A stretch of DNA of 64,000 nt from Isochrysis galbana. Lineage: Eukaryota > Haptophyta > Isochrysidales > Isochrysidaceae. How positions within the stretch are numbered: the stretch's first letter is position 1; each line of letters starts with the position of its first letter. Positions 21,301-31,825 of this stretch are shown piece by piece. The translations under genes and the position numbers were made by a program. Location: contig CM030937.1 in assembly GCA_018136815.1 (NCBI GenBank), forward strand, positions 1,600,253 to 1,664,252. Direction: 5' to 3'. The notes below the pieces were generated by a model, which saw nothing but the letters and a program-made list of their open reading frames with translations, was not told where the DNA came from and did no database searches.

Positions 21301-23402
21301 CGACACCTGAGATCGCCTTGATGGCCTTGGTGCGAGCCGAGGGCTGCGGCTCTTTGAGGACGAGAAGTACGTATGCGATCATGGTTTCGAGACGACCAAG
21401 CAAAGGAGAAGCCACAAGCAGCTTGCGAGTGGCGGAGAGGATCTTGTCGCGAGTAAGAAGAGGAAGCCTACGCCCCGCCCCTACGCTGCGTAAATCGGCT
21501 GGTCCGCCATGGCGCGCTGCGTGAGCTGTATACTGTTCTTCGTACAACCGGCACAGCACGTCTGCCTTGCGCTCGCGGGCGTCGAAATGCCATTGGGACA
21601 GCATGAGCCGATGCGCAGAAGAGGCGGCGGGGTTGGAAGAAGCGCCGTCGAGGTAGTTCAACAGCAATTGCTTCGTCACTTCTTCCTCCGTGCAAAGGGC
21701 GTCAACGGCCGACTCATTCACGGTTGACGTATCGGCCGAATCTTGGCCTGGATCAAAGACTGCACCGCTACTCTCACCGAGTGAGAGCAACCTCGTGAAG
21801 GCACGTCGTTGATCGGCGACCGCACGGGATAGCTGGCACGAGTCACAATACCACATCACAGCCATATCATCACTTGGTTGCATTCCGACACAGGCACCAT
21901 GGAACCATCGGTGGCATCTGTCACAGTCGAGCATGAAGGTACCATCATAACCAGCTCCGCATATGCATTGCCCATCCTCGCCAGCGTCGTCCGGCTGTGC
22001 ATCTATGTTGACATCCACTTTGTCCTCCGGGAACACAAGTGGATTGTCCGCATATAGACGGCGCTGCGCTGCAAGTGCCGCAAGAATTTGACCAAGCAAA
22101 TCCAAAGAGAGCAAGCGGCCGAAGATCTCGTCCTTATCACTCCGACCATTTTCAACCTTCTCATTGGGAGTGCGCGGCGCCTTCTTCTTCTCGATCCGAC
22201 GGCACAGGATGGTGCTGAGCAGCGTGACAAGATGCGTGGAAGCAGGCCACTCCGGCCTCCCGAGCACGAGAAGCATGTCACGGACGAACTCTTCGAGAAG
22301 GAATTTGGCGTCAGCATCATCCGGTCGATCGAAGCATCTTGAGGTAAGTGTACGCAAGAGATGACTTGCGCACTCCGTCACTGCGCCACGGAAAGGATGG
22401 ACTGGGCCGCCAGCCGAGCCACGCGCTGGCGAGCCCGCAACTTTGGAGCTCAGCTGAAGTGCCGATCTCCATTCAGGCAGCGGAAGCGCGGCGACGTTTT
22501 GTGTCATAAGCAGAGCGAGTGCAGAGAAGGCCTGGATGCGAGTGCCATCCATAAGGGCGAAGGTGCGCGAGCCATCGCGAGTCGGCACTTCTGCAATCTG
22601 GAGGCGTACATCGAGCATCTCCCTTAGGAGAGATATTCGGTGGACATCGTACTCAACGAAAATGGCAATCAAGACATCAATAGCTGCTGTTTGCAGAGGC
22701 TGGGTGGGTGCACCGAAAGCAGTATTCATTGCAAGATGGGCCAGCTGTAGCACTAGGGAGTCACTGAGACAACGTGCGCTGACAAGGGCAGGTAGCCGAT
22801 CGAGTAAAAGAGCAAGCTTGCTGGCCCGCGAGAGCTCCAGCTCATCAAGCGTGCGTTTGCCACTAGATGTGGACGCAGAGGAGCGACGCGATGTTGCTGG
22901 AGTTTTGGGGCCCTCGTCCGCCACACCTCTTTGATTAAGGTCTGCGAGCTGTTGTTTGCACAAGGAGAGAGTGTCCTCAACCATCTCCTCGACAAATATT
23001 TGGTGCGGCATCCCCGGCACGATAACAATATCAAGGTACAGAAGAGCGGCAGCAAGCATTGACTCGGTGGCTTGCCAGCTTAGCTCCCGCTTCTCAGTGC
23101 CCGTCATGTTTGACAACGCGCCGTCAATCTACGAGTGGGTGCACGCGCCCTCATTCCCCCAGAATAGAAATGTTTTGGGGGGCTCCACGCGTCGCGCACT
23201 GCTCTTTCATAGCCCGCGTGCCGCGTGGGTGCAGACGCGCAGCTCATGCAGATGCTAGTAGGTGCACGCCTGGCGACCCGCCAGCAGCCCGACGCACCGT
23301 ACGTGTCATTTTCAGAAGCGGCTCGAGGGACCGCACTAGCGTCTGTAGCTTGGTGAGTGGCAGTGCCATTAAAACTGCTGTGTCGAGCGTGCGGAGCTCC
23401 AT
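18353..23402 (-). CDS. SCC2: Sister-chromatid cohesion loader SCC2/NIPBL, with PHD finger
   Basis: Three exons in my model: 23402-23298, 23128-20738 and 20551-18353, with GT-AG introns of 169 bp and 186 bp, all phase 0, giving about 1,564 aa. SCC2/NIPBL with SCC4/MAU2 loads cohesin onto chromatin. The match is the HEAT-rich core: LDIVIVPGMPHQIFVEEMVE near the start, and the adhesin-like signature HLCVRRHDLLLACRG and LKCQAFEPSD in the third exon. Near residues 421-464 is a complete C4HC3 PHD finger (CICGAGYDGTFMLDCDRCH, then WFHGACVGMQPSDDM and WYCDSC), as in plant SCC2. The acidic, basic-preceded C-terminus (DGEDESDDADPEYQED) follows a Lys/Arg-rich, NLS-like region. The first exon is the least certain: its ATG at 23402 begins MELRTLDTAVLMALPLTKLQ, which fits the family's helical region, but more 5' exons could exist because plant and animal homologues have longer N-termini. 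A G26-like run lies about 430 bp upstream. Confidence 0.88.
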
Positions 23403-23924
23403 TGAGAGCGCATGGATCTGTGCACAGATGGCCGGAGGGAGAGAGGTTAGGTGGCAGCAAAGCAGTTGCAGCGCCCATTAGTCAGCTCAACGCCTATGCT
23501 GCCTGGTGTAGTCTCTTCCCCGACTGGGGAATACGTGGGAAGGAGAGTGGAAGCATATCTCATGATGGCTTGGGGGGCACAGCCCGGTGGGAGGCAGGTG
23601 TAGAAAGGAAAGGGAGGCGGTGCTGGTGGGGCGAGCGGCGGCGGGAAGTGAGGCGCGCCTGGCCAATCGTGAGGCGGTCGTTGTGCTCTAGCTGCTCCAG
23701 CATCCTGACGCACGTCTCGCTCGCCCTGCCCTCGGCGGCAGCCGGCTCCATCCTCTCCCTCTCTCTACCCCTTCTCTCTCTCGATGGGGGGAAGGGGGAG
23801 CGGAGGGAGGGAAAACCCAAAAAGAGAAAGAGGGGGGGGGGGGGGGGGGGGGGGGAGTACGGGAAGGACGAGGAAAGAGTATTTATAGTACTACCTCAGG
23901 CAAGAGCAAGAGGGAATTGCGGAT

Positions 23925-24000
23925 AAATAAATGGATGTACCTATGTACCCAGCTTTCTATCTATCTAGGACTGCTACTAGAAACTAGGACACTAGGACGG
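23925..24000 (+). repeat. Repeat shared with 54637-54695 (GTACCCAGCTTTCTA ... CTAGAAACTAGGAC)
   Basis: GCGGATAAA, GTACCCAGCTTTCTA and CTAGAAACTAGGAC follow in the same order as at 54637-54695. The copy here has small internal tandem duplications (TACCTATGTACC and CTATCTATCTAGG). It is likely one end of a mobile element whose other end may resemble 55258-55300. Confidence 0.55.
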
Positions 24001-24612
24001 GCTTCCATATCTTGGCAGTGTTTGCTGCTGATTAAGCTGAATTACGGAAAAAAGAGCTTTCTTATCGAAGCGCTCTAAGCTCTGAGCGAGAGAAATTCTG
24101 CTTATTTGGGAAAATTTTGACTGTTGGGCCGCCTGACGGCTGACGGTGACGGTGACGGTCAAGAGAATTAGAGTTAATCACGCAAAATACGCGAGCTCGT
24201 GACTCTTTCATAACTCATAACTTCATAACTCATACATAACTCTCGTCATACTCTCAGACCTTCGCGCGGCGCCCAACGACAACTATTCGCGCGGTACGCA
24301 CTCAAGACTCAAGCGGGCCAAGCGGCGGCGAGACTCGAAATAATATATAAATATAATATACCACTACACATATACACGATTATAATTATAGATTGTATAC
24401 CCGAACACTGAGCCCCTAAGTAGAGCACGAGGGGACGAGCCGCAAGGCGAGTGAAAGGGAGAGATAAGGGGTGCGGGCGCGGCCGTCAATAGAAGGTAGC
24501 AGAGTCGCGCACGCAGTGAGAATATTAAGAAGTTTTTTTATTCATTATTAAAATTGAATGCCATAGCCATAGACTATGCCATAGACCAATAGAGACAACA
24601 CACTCTTACTGT

Positions 24613-24720
24613 TAGGGCGGTCAAAGTCACAAAGTCAAAGGTCAAAGGTCAAGGGCCAAACACTATTTTCTATTTTAACCTCTAAGGGTGTAAAAGTCAA
24701 GGTTGAGGAAATACCTCCGC
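24613..24720 (+). repeat. Terminal region of a hAT-like element family (TAGGGCGGTCAAA end)
   Basis: It begins TAGGGCGGTCAAA and reaches GTTGAGGAAATACC about 95 bp later, matching 48522-48600 and the left end of the complete element at 61601. No partner right end (TTTGACCGCCCTA) was found nearby, so this is a solo or truncated end. Confidence 0.5.
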
Positions 24721-25063
24721 CTCGGCGACGGCTCAACGTTCAATGTCAATGAGACCCTGAAACCAAAGATAAAGGAATAAAGAGGGGAAGGGAACGAGGT
24801 GTAGTGAAGGGAGCTGTAAGGACGATATCCGTGGGGAGGTAGCAGATACCGGGTCTGTAGTAGGTGTTAGCGCCAGAATCTTCAGACTTGAAATATGTGC
24901 AAGAGTTGAGTTTGAATTGAAGGCCGTGTTTCGTGGGGCCACGTCAGTTTCGCGGCCTGCATTTGAGCTTCATTATGCAAGCGTCGTCGCTCTATGATGC
25001 ATCATGCTAGCAGCATTCCCGAACCCCAAACTCCTTCACCTACGTGCAGCACAAAGCACGATC

Positions 25064-28000
25064 TCATACACGAACTGTTCCAGAGCCTTTGGCTTCAAGA
25101 GATTGGGCGATGCGAAGCCTAGCAATTGCTTGCAGTTCCTTCGCAAAGGTCCCCAACTCGGATAAGACATACGTGGGCTTGACCAACGAGTGGGCGGACA
25201 GGAAGGCCGCCTCCGCCTGGGCATACGTGGTGCTACCGCTCAGTACAAGCAAGGTCGCCATACCCGCCCCGTTACCAAACGCGATGTCCGTTGAGAGGCC
25301 GTCACCAATCAGCAGCGCATGCGACACATCGACCTCAAATTCGTTTACGATAAGATCAAACAAGACGTCTGAAGGTTTGCCCATGTCGATCCAAGGGTAT
25401 GTGGGCTCAAAACACTGTGAGATGGCCTCAGCCATTGAACCATTGCCCATTGCGCGGAGGCGTACTGGCAGACCGCTCTTTCCATCACTCGTGCCCAGCA
25501 AGTGGCCTCTGTCGCTTGCGCAAGCGATGAGTGGTGGCAGAGGCTTCCCTGCCTCATCCGCCATGTTGAGGAGATTGACTACCACCGCGACTTTGCGTGC
25601 CGAGAAGGTGTCATCGGAAGTCACCACGATGCTGTCCACTCGCCGAGCCCACGGGGCCGCAAGGACGCGCGCCAGGGCGGCGGCGTCTTGTTTGGCCGAA
25701 ACGAAGTCTCGCCGAGGCTCGCCGCTGTCAAGAACGGTTGCATGATACTTGTGTATACCAACAGAACGCAGCTCCTCGAGAAGCGCGCCGTCAGAGGCGA
25801 CGACGAATGGATTGTATAGGCCCATTGCCCTCAAATAGAGTGCAGCCGTATGGGATGAAGTCACGCACATAGCGATGCGGTCTACATGACGCCTGCAGCC
25901 GAAGTTGACGCGAACCCGCTCGAGCTTCGTGACGCACGCCTTGCGCGTCAGTTTGGAGTCATTCGTGACGAAGAGCAGCCGTTTTCGCATCGCAATGAGA
26001 GAGTTGACAACCGATACTGCACGATCGGCAACAGGCCTCGCAACGCCCCACAGCACACCTTCACAGCTCACGATATAGGTATCGTACGACGCAAGGGACT
26101 CGGCATCCAGCACGACCCCGTGTGCGGTTATGAAATCCGACTGCTCCGGCGCATCAGCCGAAAGAGTGCTCGCTTCGGCCATCTGTGAGCACGCGGCAAC
26201 GTTCGTGCCGCCCTGGCTGCTCATGGCACGAGACGTGGTCACGGGCACATTGTTGGTCTTTTGAGGTGCATGACCAATCTGTGGTACGTAGGTCGACATC
26301 GACCCATGGGCAAACCTACGGGCGCTCTCCATGAACGCCTCGTAGGAGCGTTGCAACTCCGTTGAGATGGCATACATAGATGGCTCCTGAACCGCGGAAT
26401 AATTGCCGTTTTCCGGTAGGGTAGCTCGGTGCTGCCACTTGTTGCTACCTTGGCTGGAGTCGGCCGAAAGCGCCGGTTGCTGCGAGGGGGGCAACAACTT
26501 TGCTGGCACGCAGGCCTTGTGCGGTCCAGGTCGCTCAGGTACCGACGGAGGATACTTGCCAGCCAGAGATGCGACCTCACTCGCCAGCCAAGAGCGCTCC
26601 GCCTGGGTGAGGGGAGAAAGATGCGGGGTCTTCACGTCGTCCCAAATTGAGTATGCCCCGGTGCTGGGAGCATCTTCATCCGACATGTGTCCTGAGTGCC
26701 TAACCTCTGTGCAGTCATTCCCACCTTGCAATGAAAGCTGATCAGTACTCTTGCTGCATCTCCTGGCCTCCGTGACCGAATCTGAGAGAGGAAGGTCGGG
26801 TACTGGCAGAGCTGGATGCGCCCTTGAGGAACGCTGTACGGATGGTGGGTCGGATGCGCGGATGAAGCTACCGTCCTCACGAGCCAGCCACTCCTCCTCC
26901 TCCTCGACCTTGGCATGACAAAAGCCTCGTGCCGCCATTTCCAGAGGATCGACTACTTTTGGCATTTCTTTGCGCGGGGCGGGCGAGGCGGCGGGGACGA
27001 GCGCGACAGCAGCTTGCTCGACTATAGTAGCATATTTGCCCATCCTGTCGCGTATGTGGGCATGTTGTGGCCGGCGGAGCCACTCGCCGCTTGCAATGCG
27101 TCGAATCGCCACAGCGAGCGCGAGAGCATCTGAGCGCGGAACCAAAGCTGCAGCGACACCCGCGTCGAACTGGCGATCGCCCATCGAGGCCCAGCGCACA
27201 AGCTGGTCGAACATAAAGCTGCTGTCAGCGCCGATGGACGTGATGAACTTCGACCTAGCTTTCCCACCGTCCTCGTCCTCCTTGTACCTGGCCCACGAGC
27301 CTCCTCCGTAAGAGCAGTCGCCAAGCTTGCCGGCGTACGAGACTACCGGGCCTCCCGTCGCACGATCCACGCGCATCACTTCGACAAGTTTCATCACAAC
27401 GGACAGCTCTTTGTGCTCGCGCCTCCTCTCGCCGAGTGCGCCGCCAACACCGAACGCGACGTACCCCAGATCCATCGCTTCCTCGATGTCGGCAAACTTT
27501 TCCACCTCGGATGCCATGCATGTGCACGACGAGAAAATCTCCTTGAACCTGTCCAGCCGACCGGAGTCTTGGCGCGCCATGCTGACCTCATCGAGCAGCC
27601 CGACGTCACTTAGCATCTGCTTGAACGTGGCCGAACCATACGCATCCGTGAGGATGGAAGCATTCGATGTGGTCGCCCAAAAGAGTATGGTCCACATTAA
27701 GGATGAGACGGGAACGGTGGTGTCCAACTCGGAGAAGAGGGCCATGAAGGCCATCGGCCCTTCGTGAGCGGACGTGCCGATGAGCTCCTGGGGCCGACCT
27801 AGTGGCGCGAGCACGCGCGCGGCGAGGCATGAAGACGTGGTAAACTCATGCCCCCAAAGCGTGGACAGGTACATGTGCTGAAGCAAATGGAAGGGTGCCG
27901 ATGGCGCCCGGCGGCCTGAGAAGAAGCTGACCCTGCCGCGCTTGGGTCCATGCACTCTGCGTTCAACCTGGTGGGCCCAGAGCGCAAAGGAGATGAGTGC

Positions 28001-28828
28001 CTCCGTGTTCCAGCCCACAGCCCCGTTCTTGGAGCGAGCATTGACTTCGTCAGTCATGAACTGGCAAATGCACTGCAGAATGGCGGTCTCTACAAAGGTG
28101 ACGCGCCACCATGGCCCGCGGGCGAGCACGACGGCCTGACGACCGTAGATGACAACCTTCACCTCGCAGTGCGTGCTGTTGGAGAACTCCGCGCCTGGCG
28201 GCAGCAGCGTGAAGAGCCTTGAGCCGTCAAGCGCGGCGATCCACTCCTCGCTCATGCAGCCCAAGGACTCCTCGATCTGGCCAATCCTAGTGCACCGAGA
28301 GGCCAGCAGCAAGCGGAGCGTCTGCGCGCGGAAGCACCGCGCGCCAACGGCGGCAAGCGCCGCGCGAAACTTCGCGTCACACTGAGTGTACGAGCCCGAA
28401 CCAGCGGGCACGGCGTTGGCGTCCAGATCGAGCACGCACAAGGTGCGCGTGTCGCCCTCTCGCGAGGTGAACTGCGGCCTCACGCGCAGGTGAGTCTGGA
28501 ATGTGGAGAGCGGGCCTTGTGCGACGTCGTCGGTGCAGCGGGCGTAGATGTACTGCACCCGCGACATGACCAGCTTGTAGTAGTCGTTAAAGTCTGTCGC
28601 CTCGTACTGGGAGAGCAGCGGCAGCTTGGAGGCGTAGGCTCTGGCCCACGCGGCAAAGTGGCAGACAAAGGCACGGGCGGTGTGTGGCTGGTTGGAGAGG
28701 CCGGCGGATGCAAGGAGCTTGGGGCTGATCTCGAATGGCTCGCCATCGGATGGTAGTGCGTGTACTGCCTCCAGCAGCGCAGAGAGATGGGGTGAGCTCG
28801 TGGGAGGCGGCGGGGAGGCGGCCATCAT
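25064..28828 (-). CDS. Fusion: nicotinate phosphoribosyltransferase-like domain + NagD/PGP-type HAD domain
   Basis: Single-exon frame of 1,254 aa from ATG 28828. Residues ~20-520 follow the PncB/NAPRT layout in order: DYYKLVMSRVQYIY near the start, GPWWRVTFVETAIL, LIGTSAHEGPMAF (the His used for autophosphorylation is kept), ASILTDAYGSATF, SMARQDSGR, AFGVGGALG and VVMKLVEV. NAPRT makes nicotinate mononucleotide from nicotinate and PRPP. Departures from the usual HDSGD (here QDSGR) and GIGTxLT (here GVGGALG) loops make activity doubtful. After a Ser/Pro-rich linker (~650-900), residues ~930-1240 are a C2-capped HAD of the 2-phosphoglycolate / 4-nitrophenyl phosphatase type: LLFVTNDSKLTRK, WIDMGKPSDVLFDLI and ALLIGDGLSTDIAFG are intact. 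Motif I, however, reads YIVSCEGVLWG, replacing the nucleophile Asp by Ser and the acid/base Asp by Glu. I know of no such fusion with certainty. Neighbours give no pathway clue. A regulatory or scaffolding pseudoenzyme is possible. Confidence 0.85.
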   Translation of the reverse strand: MMAASPPPPTSSPHLSALLEAVHALPSDGEPFEISPKLLASAGLSNQPHTARAFVCHFAAWARAYASKLPLLSQYEATDFNDYYKLVMSRVQYIYARCTDDVAQGPLSTFQTHLRVRPQFTSREGDTRTLCVLDLDANAVPAGSGSYTQCDAKFRAALAAVGARCFRAQTLRLLLASRCTRIGQIEESLGCMSEEWIAALDGSRLFTLLPPGAEFSNSTHCEVKVVIYGRQAVVLARGPWWRVTFVETAILQCICQFMTDEVNARSKNGAVGWNTEALISFALWAHQVERRVHGPKRGRVSFFSGRRAPSAPFHLLQHMYLSTLWGHEFTTSSCLAARVLAPLGRPQELIGTSAHEGPMAFMALFSELDTTVPVSSLMWTILFWATTSNASILTDAYGSATFKQMLSDVGLLDEVSMARQDSGRLDRFKEIFSSCTCMASEVEKFADIEEAMDLGYVAFGVGGALGERRREHKELSVVMKLVEVMRVDRATGGPVVSYAGKLGDCSYGGGSWARYKEDEDGGKARSKFITSIGADSSFMFDQLVRWASMGDRQFDAGVAAALVPRSDALALAVAIRRIASGEWLRRPQHAHIRDRMGKYATIVEQAAVALVPAASPAPRKEMPKVVDPLEMAARGFCHAKVEEEEEWLAREDGSFIRASDPPSVQRSSRAHPALPVPDLPLSDSVTEARRCSKSTDQLSLQGGNDCTEVRHSGHMSDEDAPSTGAYSIWDDVKTPHLSPLTQAERSWLASEVASLAGKYPPSVPERPGPHKACVPAKLLPPSQQPALSADSSQGSNKWQHRATLPENGNYSAVQEPSMYAISTELQRSYEAFMESARRFAHGSMSTYVPQIGHAPQKTNNVPVTTSRAMSSQGGTNVAACSQMAEASTLSADAPEQSDFITAHGVVLDAESLASYDTYIVSCEGVLWGVARPVADRAVSVVNSLIAMRKRLLFVTNDSKLTRKACVTKLERVRVNFGCRRHVDRIAMCVTSSHTAALYLRAMGLYNPFVVASDGALLEELRSVGIHKYHATVLDSGEPRRDFVSAKQDAAALARVLAAPWARRVDSIVVTSDDTFSARKVAVVVNLLNMADEAGKPLPPLIACASDRGHLLGTSDGKSGLPVRLRAMGNGSMAEAISQCFEPTYPWIDMGKPSDVLFDLIVNEFEVDVSHALLIGDGLSTDIAFGNGAGMATLLVLSGSTTYAQAEAAFLSAHSLVKPTYVLSELGTFAKELQAIARLRIAQSLEAKGSGTVRV

Positions 28829-30063
28829 CCCGGGGCTCCGAGAGAGGAGAGAGAGCAGAGAGAAGGGGAAGAGAGGGAAGGGGGAGACAGGGAGAGGAGA
28901 TGGAAAAGAAGGAGAGAACTAGCGAGGGAAGAGGAAGAGAGAAGAGGGAGGCAGGAAAGACCGACAACAGGGGGATACTCGAGGGGAAAACAGCAGTGAT
29001 GCGAGGAAGAGAAGAAAAGAGAGGAGAGATGAAGGGAAAGGAGAGCCTCAAGAGAGCAAGAGAGAGAGAGACGAGAGAGAGAGTACGCGAGTTGATTGAG
29101 AGTGAGAGGGAGAGTGGGGGGAGGGGGTAAAGTTTACTGGGTAGCCTCTCGACGAGAGGGGCGGGGGGGAGGAGGCGATGCACGGCAGGTAGAGCCCTGG
29201 AGCTAAAGATAGATCAGGGATGTTTGGACGTTTGGACGAAATGAACGGAAGCACAGGAGTTTTCTTGTATGATGTGCGAGATCTAAGCTTGAGAGGGGCA
29301 ACGCCTTCTAGCGGTCTTTCGGTCTTTCGGAGAGCGTGGTTCCCTTTGCGATGTTATCCTTCGTCTGCACAATGCTCCTATCTATCACTGGGCCCCAATG
29401 GGTTGGGGCTAAACATGGTACCCTCGCCGAGAGGCGAGAGGGATTTGTCTCTTGTCTCTTGTCTCCCTTTCGCGCGCGTGTCTAAGCCACGGTGCCATAA
29501 TACCTTCAGGGGGCCTAGTGTATTATGTATTATATGTATTAATAATAATAAAATCTTCTTATTCTTAAAAGTCCCCGCTACATGTGCGGCGTGCGGCGTG
29601 AGGCAGTGTGCAGTGTGCAGTGTGCTAGTGAACCTCCCTACTACCCAAACATCCAAACCTAACCCCTGTCAACCCCCTCCCCCTTCCCCAGTTCTCTCTT
29701 TAGCGGAGAACCTGGAAGCTGGTTCCGGGGAGGCCGCGCGTAGAGGTGGGGGAGGCTGGGTTAAAAAAAACTCTTGTTGATCCGGAGGCCCACATTTTTT
29801 ATCGTCGGACCGGGGGAAGATTTCCCCTCGTCCCTCTCCCCGCTCTAATCCGAATCCGAGGCAGAGCGATGGCGACCGACCCGCCTGACAGGCCGACCTT
29901 CGACCTTCGCCGCGCTCCAGCGAGAGCACGGCGGCGGTCAGCCCCCTCTTGTCGCTGGTGTTCGGACTGAATGGTCCGAAGACACCAGACGGCTGTCTCA
30001 CCGGCGTTTCGTGCCACCTCACTCGGCCGATTTGCCGATTTCTGCTTCACCTGCCCACGCAGC
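28829..30063. other. Divergent intergenic region, GA-rich then mixed
   Basis: 28840-29140 is A/G-rich on the plus strand (CT-rich on the NAPRT-HAD coding strand) and probably includes that gene's leader. 29530-29575 is AT-rich with TAATAATAATAAAA. From about 29800 the sequence is CT/GC-rich and may be the leader of the small gene at 30064. An ATG at 29869 opens only 33 codons. Confidence 0.45.
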
Positions 30064-30455
30064 ATGGCCGCCAGCCCCACCCCACACGACTTCCAACCCC
30101 AACCTGAGGAGGATGACACCGGCTTGCCTACGCGCTCCTACGCGCAGAACCCCATCCACACTATTGGTACGCTTCCTCCCAACCCCGCAGACTACCCACC
30201 CGCGCGCTCGGGAATCGTGGCGAGCATTGCCATACAGCCCTCTTCGCGCGCTGCGCTGCCACCGCAGGACTTACTGTGCCATCCACCGAGGCGGTCGCCA
30301 AGTGCATCGCGTTCGCGGACTCGTTGACGCCGGGGCAGCGCAGACTCTTAAGATACTTCTTGGCCGTCCAGCACGAGCCTCTTCGCACCAAGCGCGCCCG
30401 GTCGCGTTCGAAAGTTGGGCACTCCAGCCCATTCGGCCGGGTGACGTTAGCGTAG
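30064..30455 (+). CDS. Small two-exon protein, about 96 aa, unrecognised
   Basis: Exon 1 is 30064-30166 (ATG; MAASPTPHDFQPQPEEDDTG start). The GT-AG intron is 30167-30267 (donor G|GTACGC, acceptor CACCGCAG|GA) and exon 2 is 30268-30455. Joining in phase 1 keeps one frame and gives a second half with a well-formed basic helix (PSTEAVAKCIAFADSLT, then GQRRLLRYFLAVQH), followed by KRARSRSK and a short tail. The first half is acidic and Pro-rich. The intron junction and the change from low-complexity to helix-forming sequence at the splice are the evidence. I do not recognise the family. The Arg/Lys-rich tail suggests nucleic-acid binding or nuclear targeting, which is only a guess. Confidence 0.45.
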
Positions 30456-31825
30456 TTGTCGGCGCCACACACGGCCACTACGGCGCGATGCGCGCGGGCG
30501 GCACGTTAACGTTAACGTTGACGCGGTTTCTGCGCCAAGGCCGATATTCGACAAGGTGCGCGAGGGTAGAGTGGGCAATTGGCTCGGCCACTAGGGCAGC
30601 ATATCTTGATTTGACGTTATGCGCTGTCACTAGTTGAAGTGGATGAACAAAGAAGTCCATGCGGCCCGCCCGGTAGCGGTGCCAAGTTAGCTGCTCTGGA
30701 CCTCGGTGACTAGCGGTTCACGTGAGCGTCTTGAGTTTTGTGACACTTTTGTGCACATTGAAGTCCAATTTACCAGTATGGCTTATGGTCCAGTGTGCAT
30801 AGAACCAGGCCTTGTGGACCGAGTGAGTTGGCGTCACAAATTTCCTCGTCATTCGATGTTTGTGCCTCGCATGAAGGGCCTCACCAAAAATATACCGGAG
30901 GGGGGCCCGACTGTATTTCGAGCTCCGTCGCTCGAAGGCCCGAAATTCGGTAATTTTTTGAAAATTTCGCCGGAGAACCCCCTTTTTTTTTGTTGATCCA
31001 TCCTACCGGAACCCTTACGGAGCTTGCTTAGCTCTTCAATCTCCCATTGTAGCCGGTGCCCTCCGCGCCTCCATAGTGGATAGTGGCCCCTAGTGAGTGA
31101 CCGGGCTTATCTAAGTGGGCGCGTTGGCATGTCAGCTGTCGGAAGGAAGGGCTCGAAAGCTGGGGCGTGTGTTGTGTGCTGACACGTCTGCCCTTTGGGG
31201 ACGGGAGAGGATGGGGTTCCAGCACAAACGGCAAACGGAAAATAACGGATCTGGAAACCAAATAAAACGGAAAACCATGCTGGAGCAGCAAACATCAACA
31301 TATAACATCAAGGAAATAGCGCATAACCGCGAGTTATTTTCATTTTCGTTTTTTCTACTGCGAGCGTGTAGGGCCTGAGAGGATTCGATGCAGCTGGGTC
31401 TTGCTCAGAGTTCAGCGCGTCCTCTACGACGATTGTGAAATAAACGATAACTACTACTAACGGAAGACCATGGAAAGCGTGCGGAAAGCGGGAAGCATGC
31501 ACAGCTCTGCGCCAAGCAATGAGCGGAAAGCAAACCGAGGCTTTGATAACAAAGCAAGCCCTTATTGGCATAACAACTTGAATGACATTTCTTTCTATTT
31601 TCATGCTTGGCGATAAAGCTGCGCCAGCTGTCTCGCATATGCTTGGGTGAAGTTGCTCGGATTCGGCTAGCGTTTGATTTGGCTGACAAAGCACAATTGC
31701 GGTCTCAAGCGAGCCTTGTGGTGGTGCAACATATGGCCTCTTTAGTTTGACCTAAGGTGAGCAATTGGAATTGACAGCTATCGCACCAACACCCCTCTGC
31801 TCCTTCTGTGACCTAGTTCGAGCAC
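30456..31825. other. Intergenic, no supported gene
   Basis: Short ORFs on both strands without domain. The 3' end of the JmjC-ankyrin gene lies at 31826. A T9 run sits near 30984. Nothing else is recognised. Confidence 0.45.

Larger units (their letters stand above)
23403..25063. other. Intergenic between two minus-strand genes, with repeats
   Basis: It contains a G homopolymer of about 25 or more (23832-23857), a copy of the GTACCCAGCTTTCTA repeat (23934-24000), an AT-rich segment (24340-24410), one end of the GTGAGAATATTAAG repeat (about 24505) and a hAT-like end (24613). No gene is supported. Confidence 0.5.
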
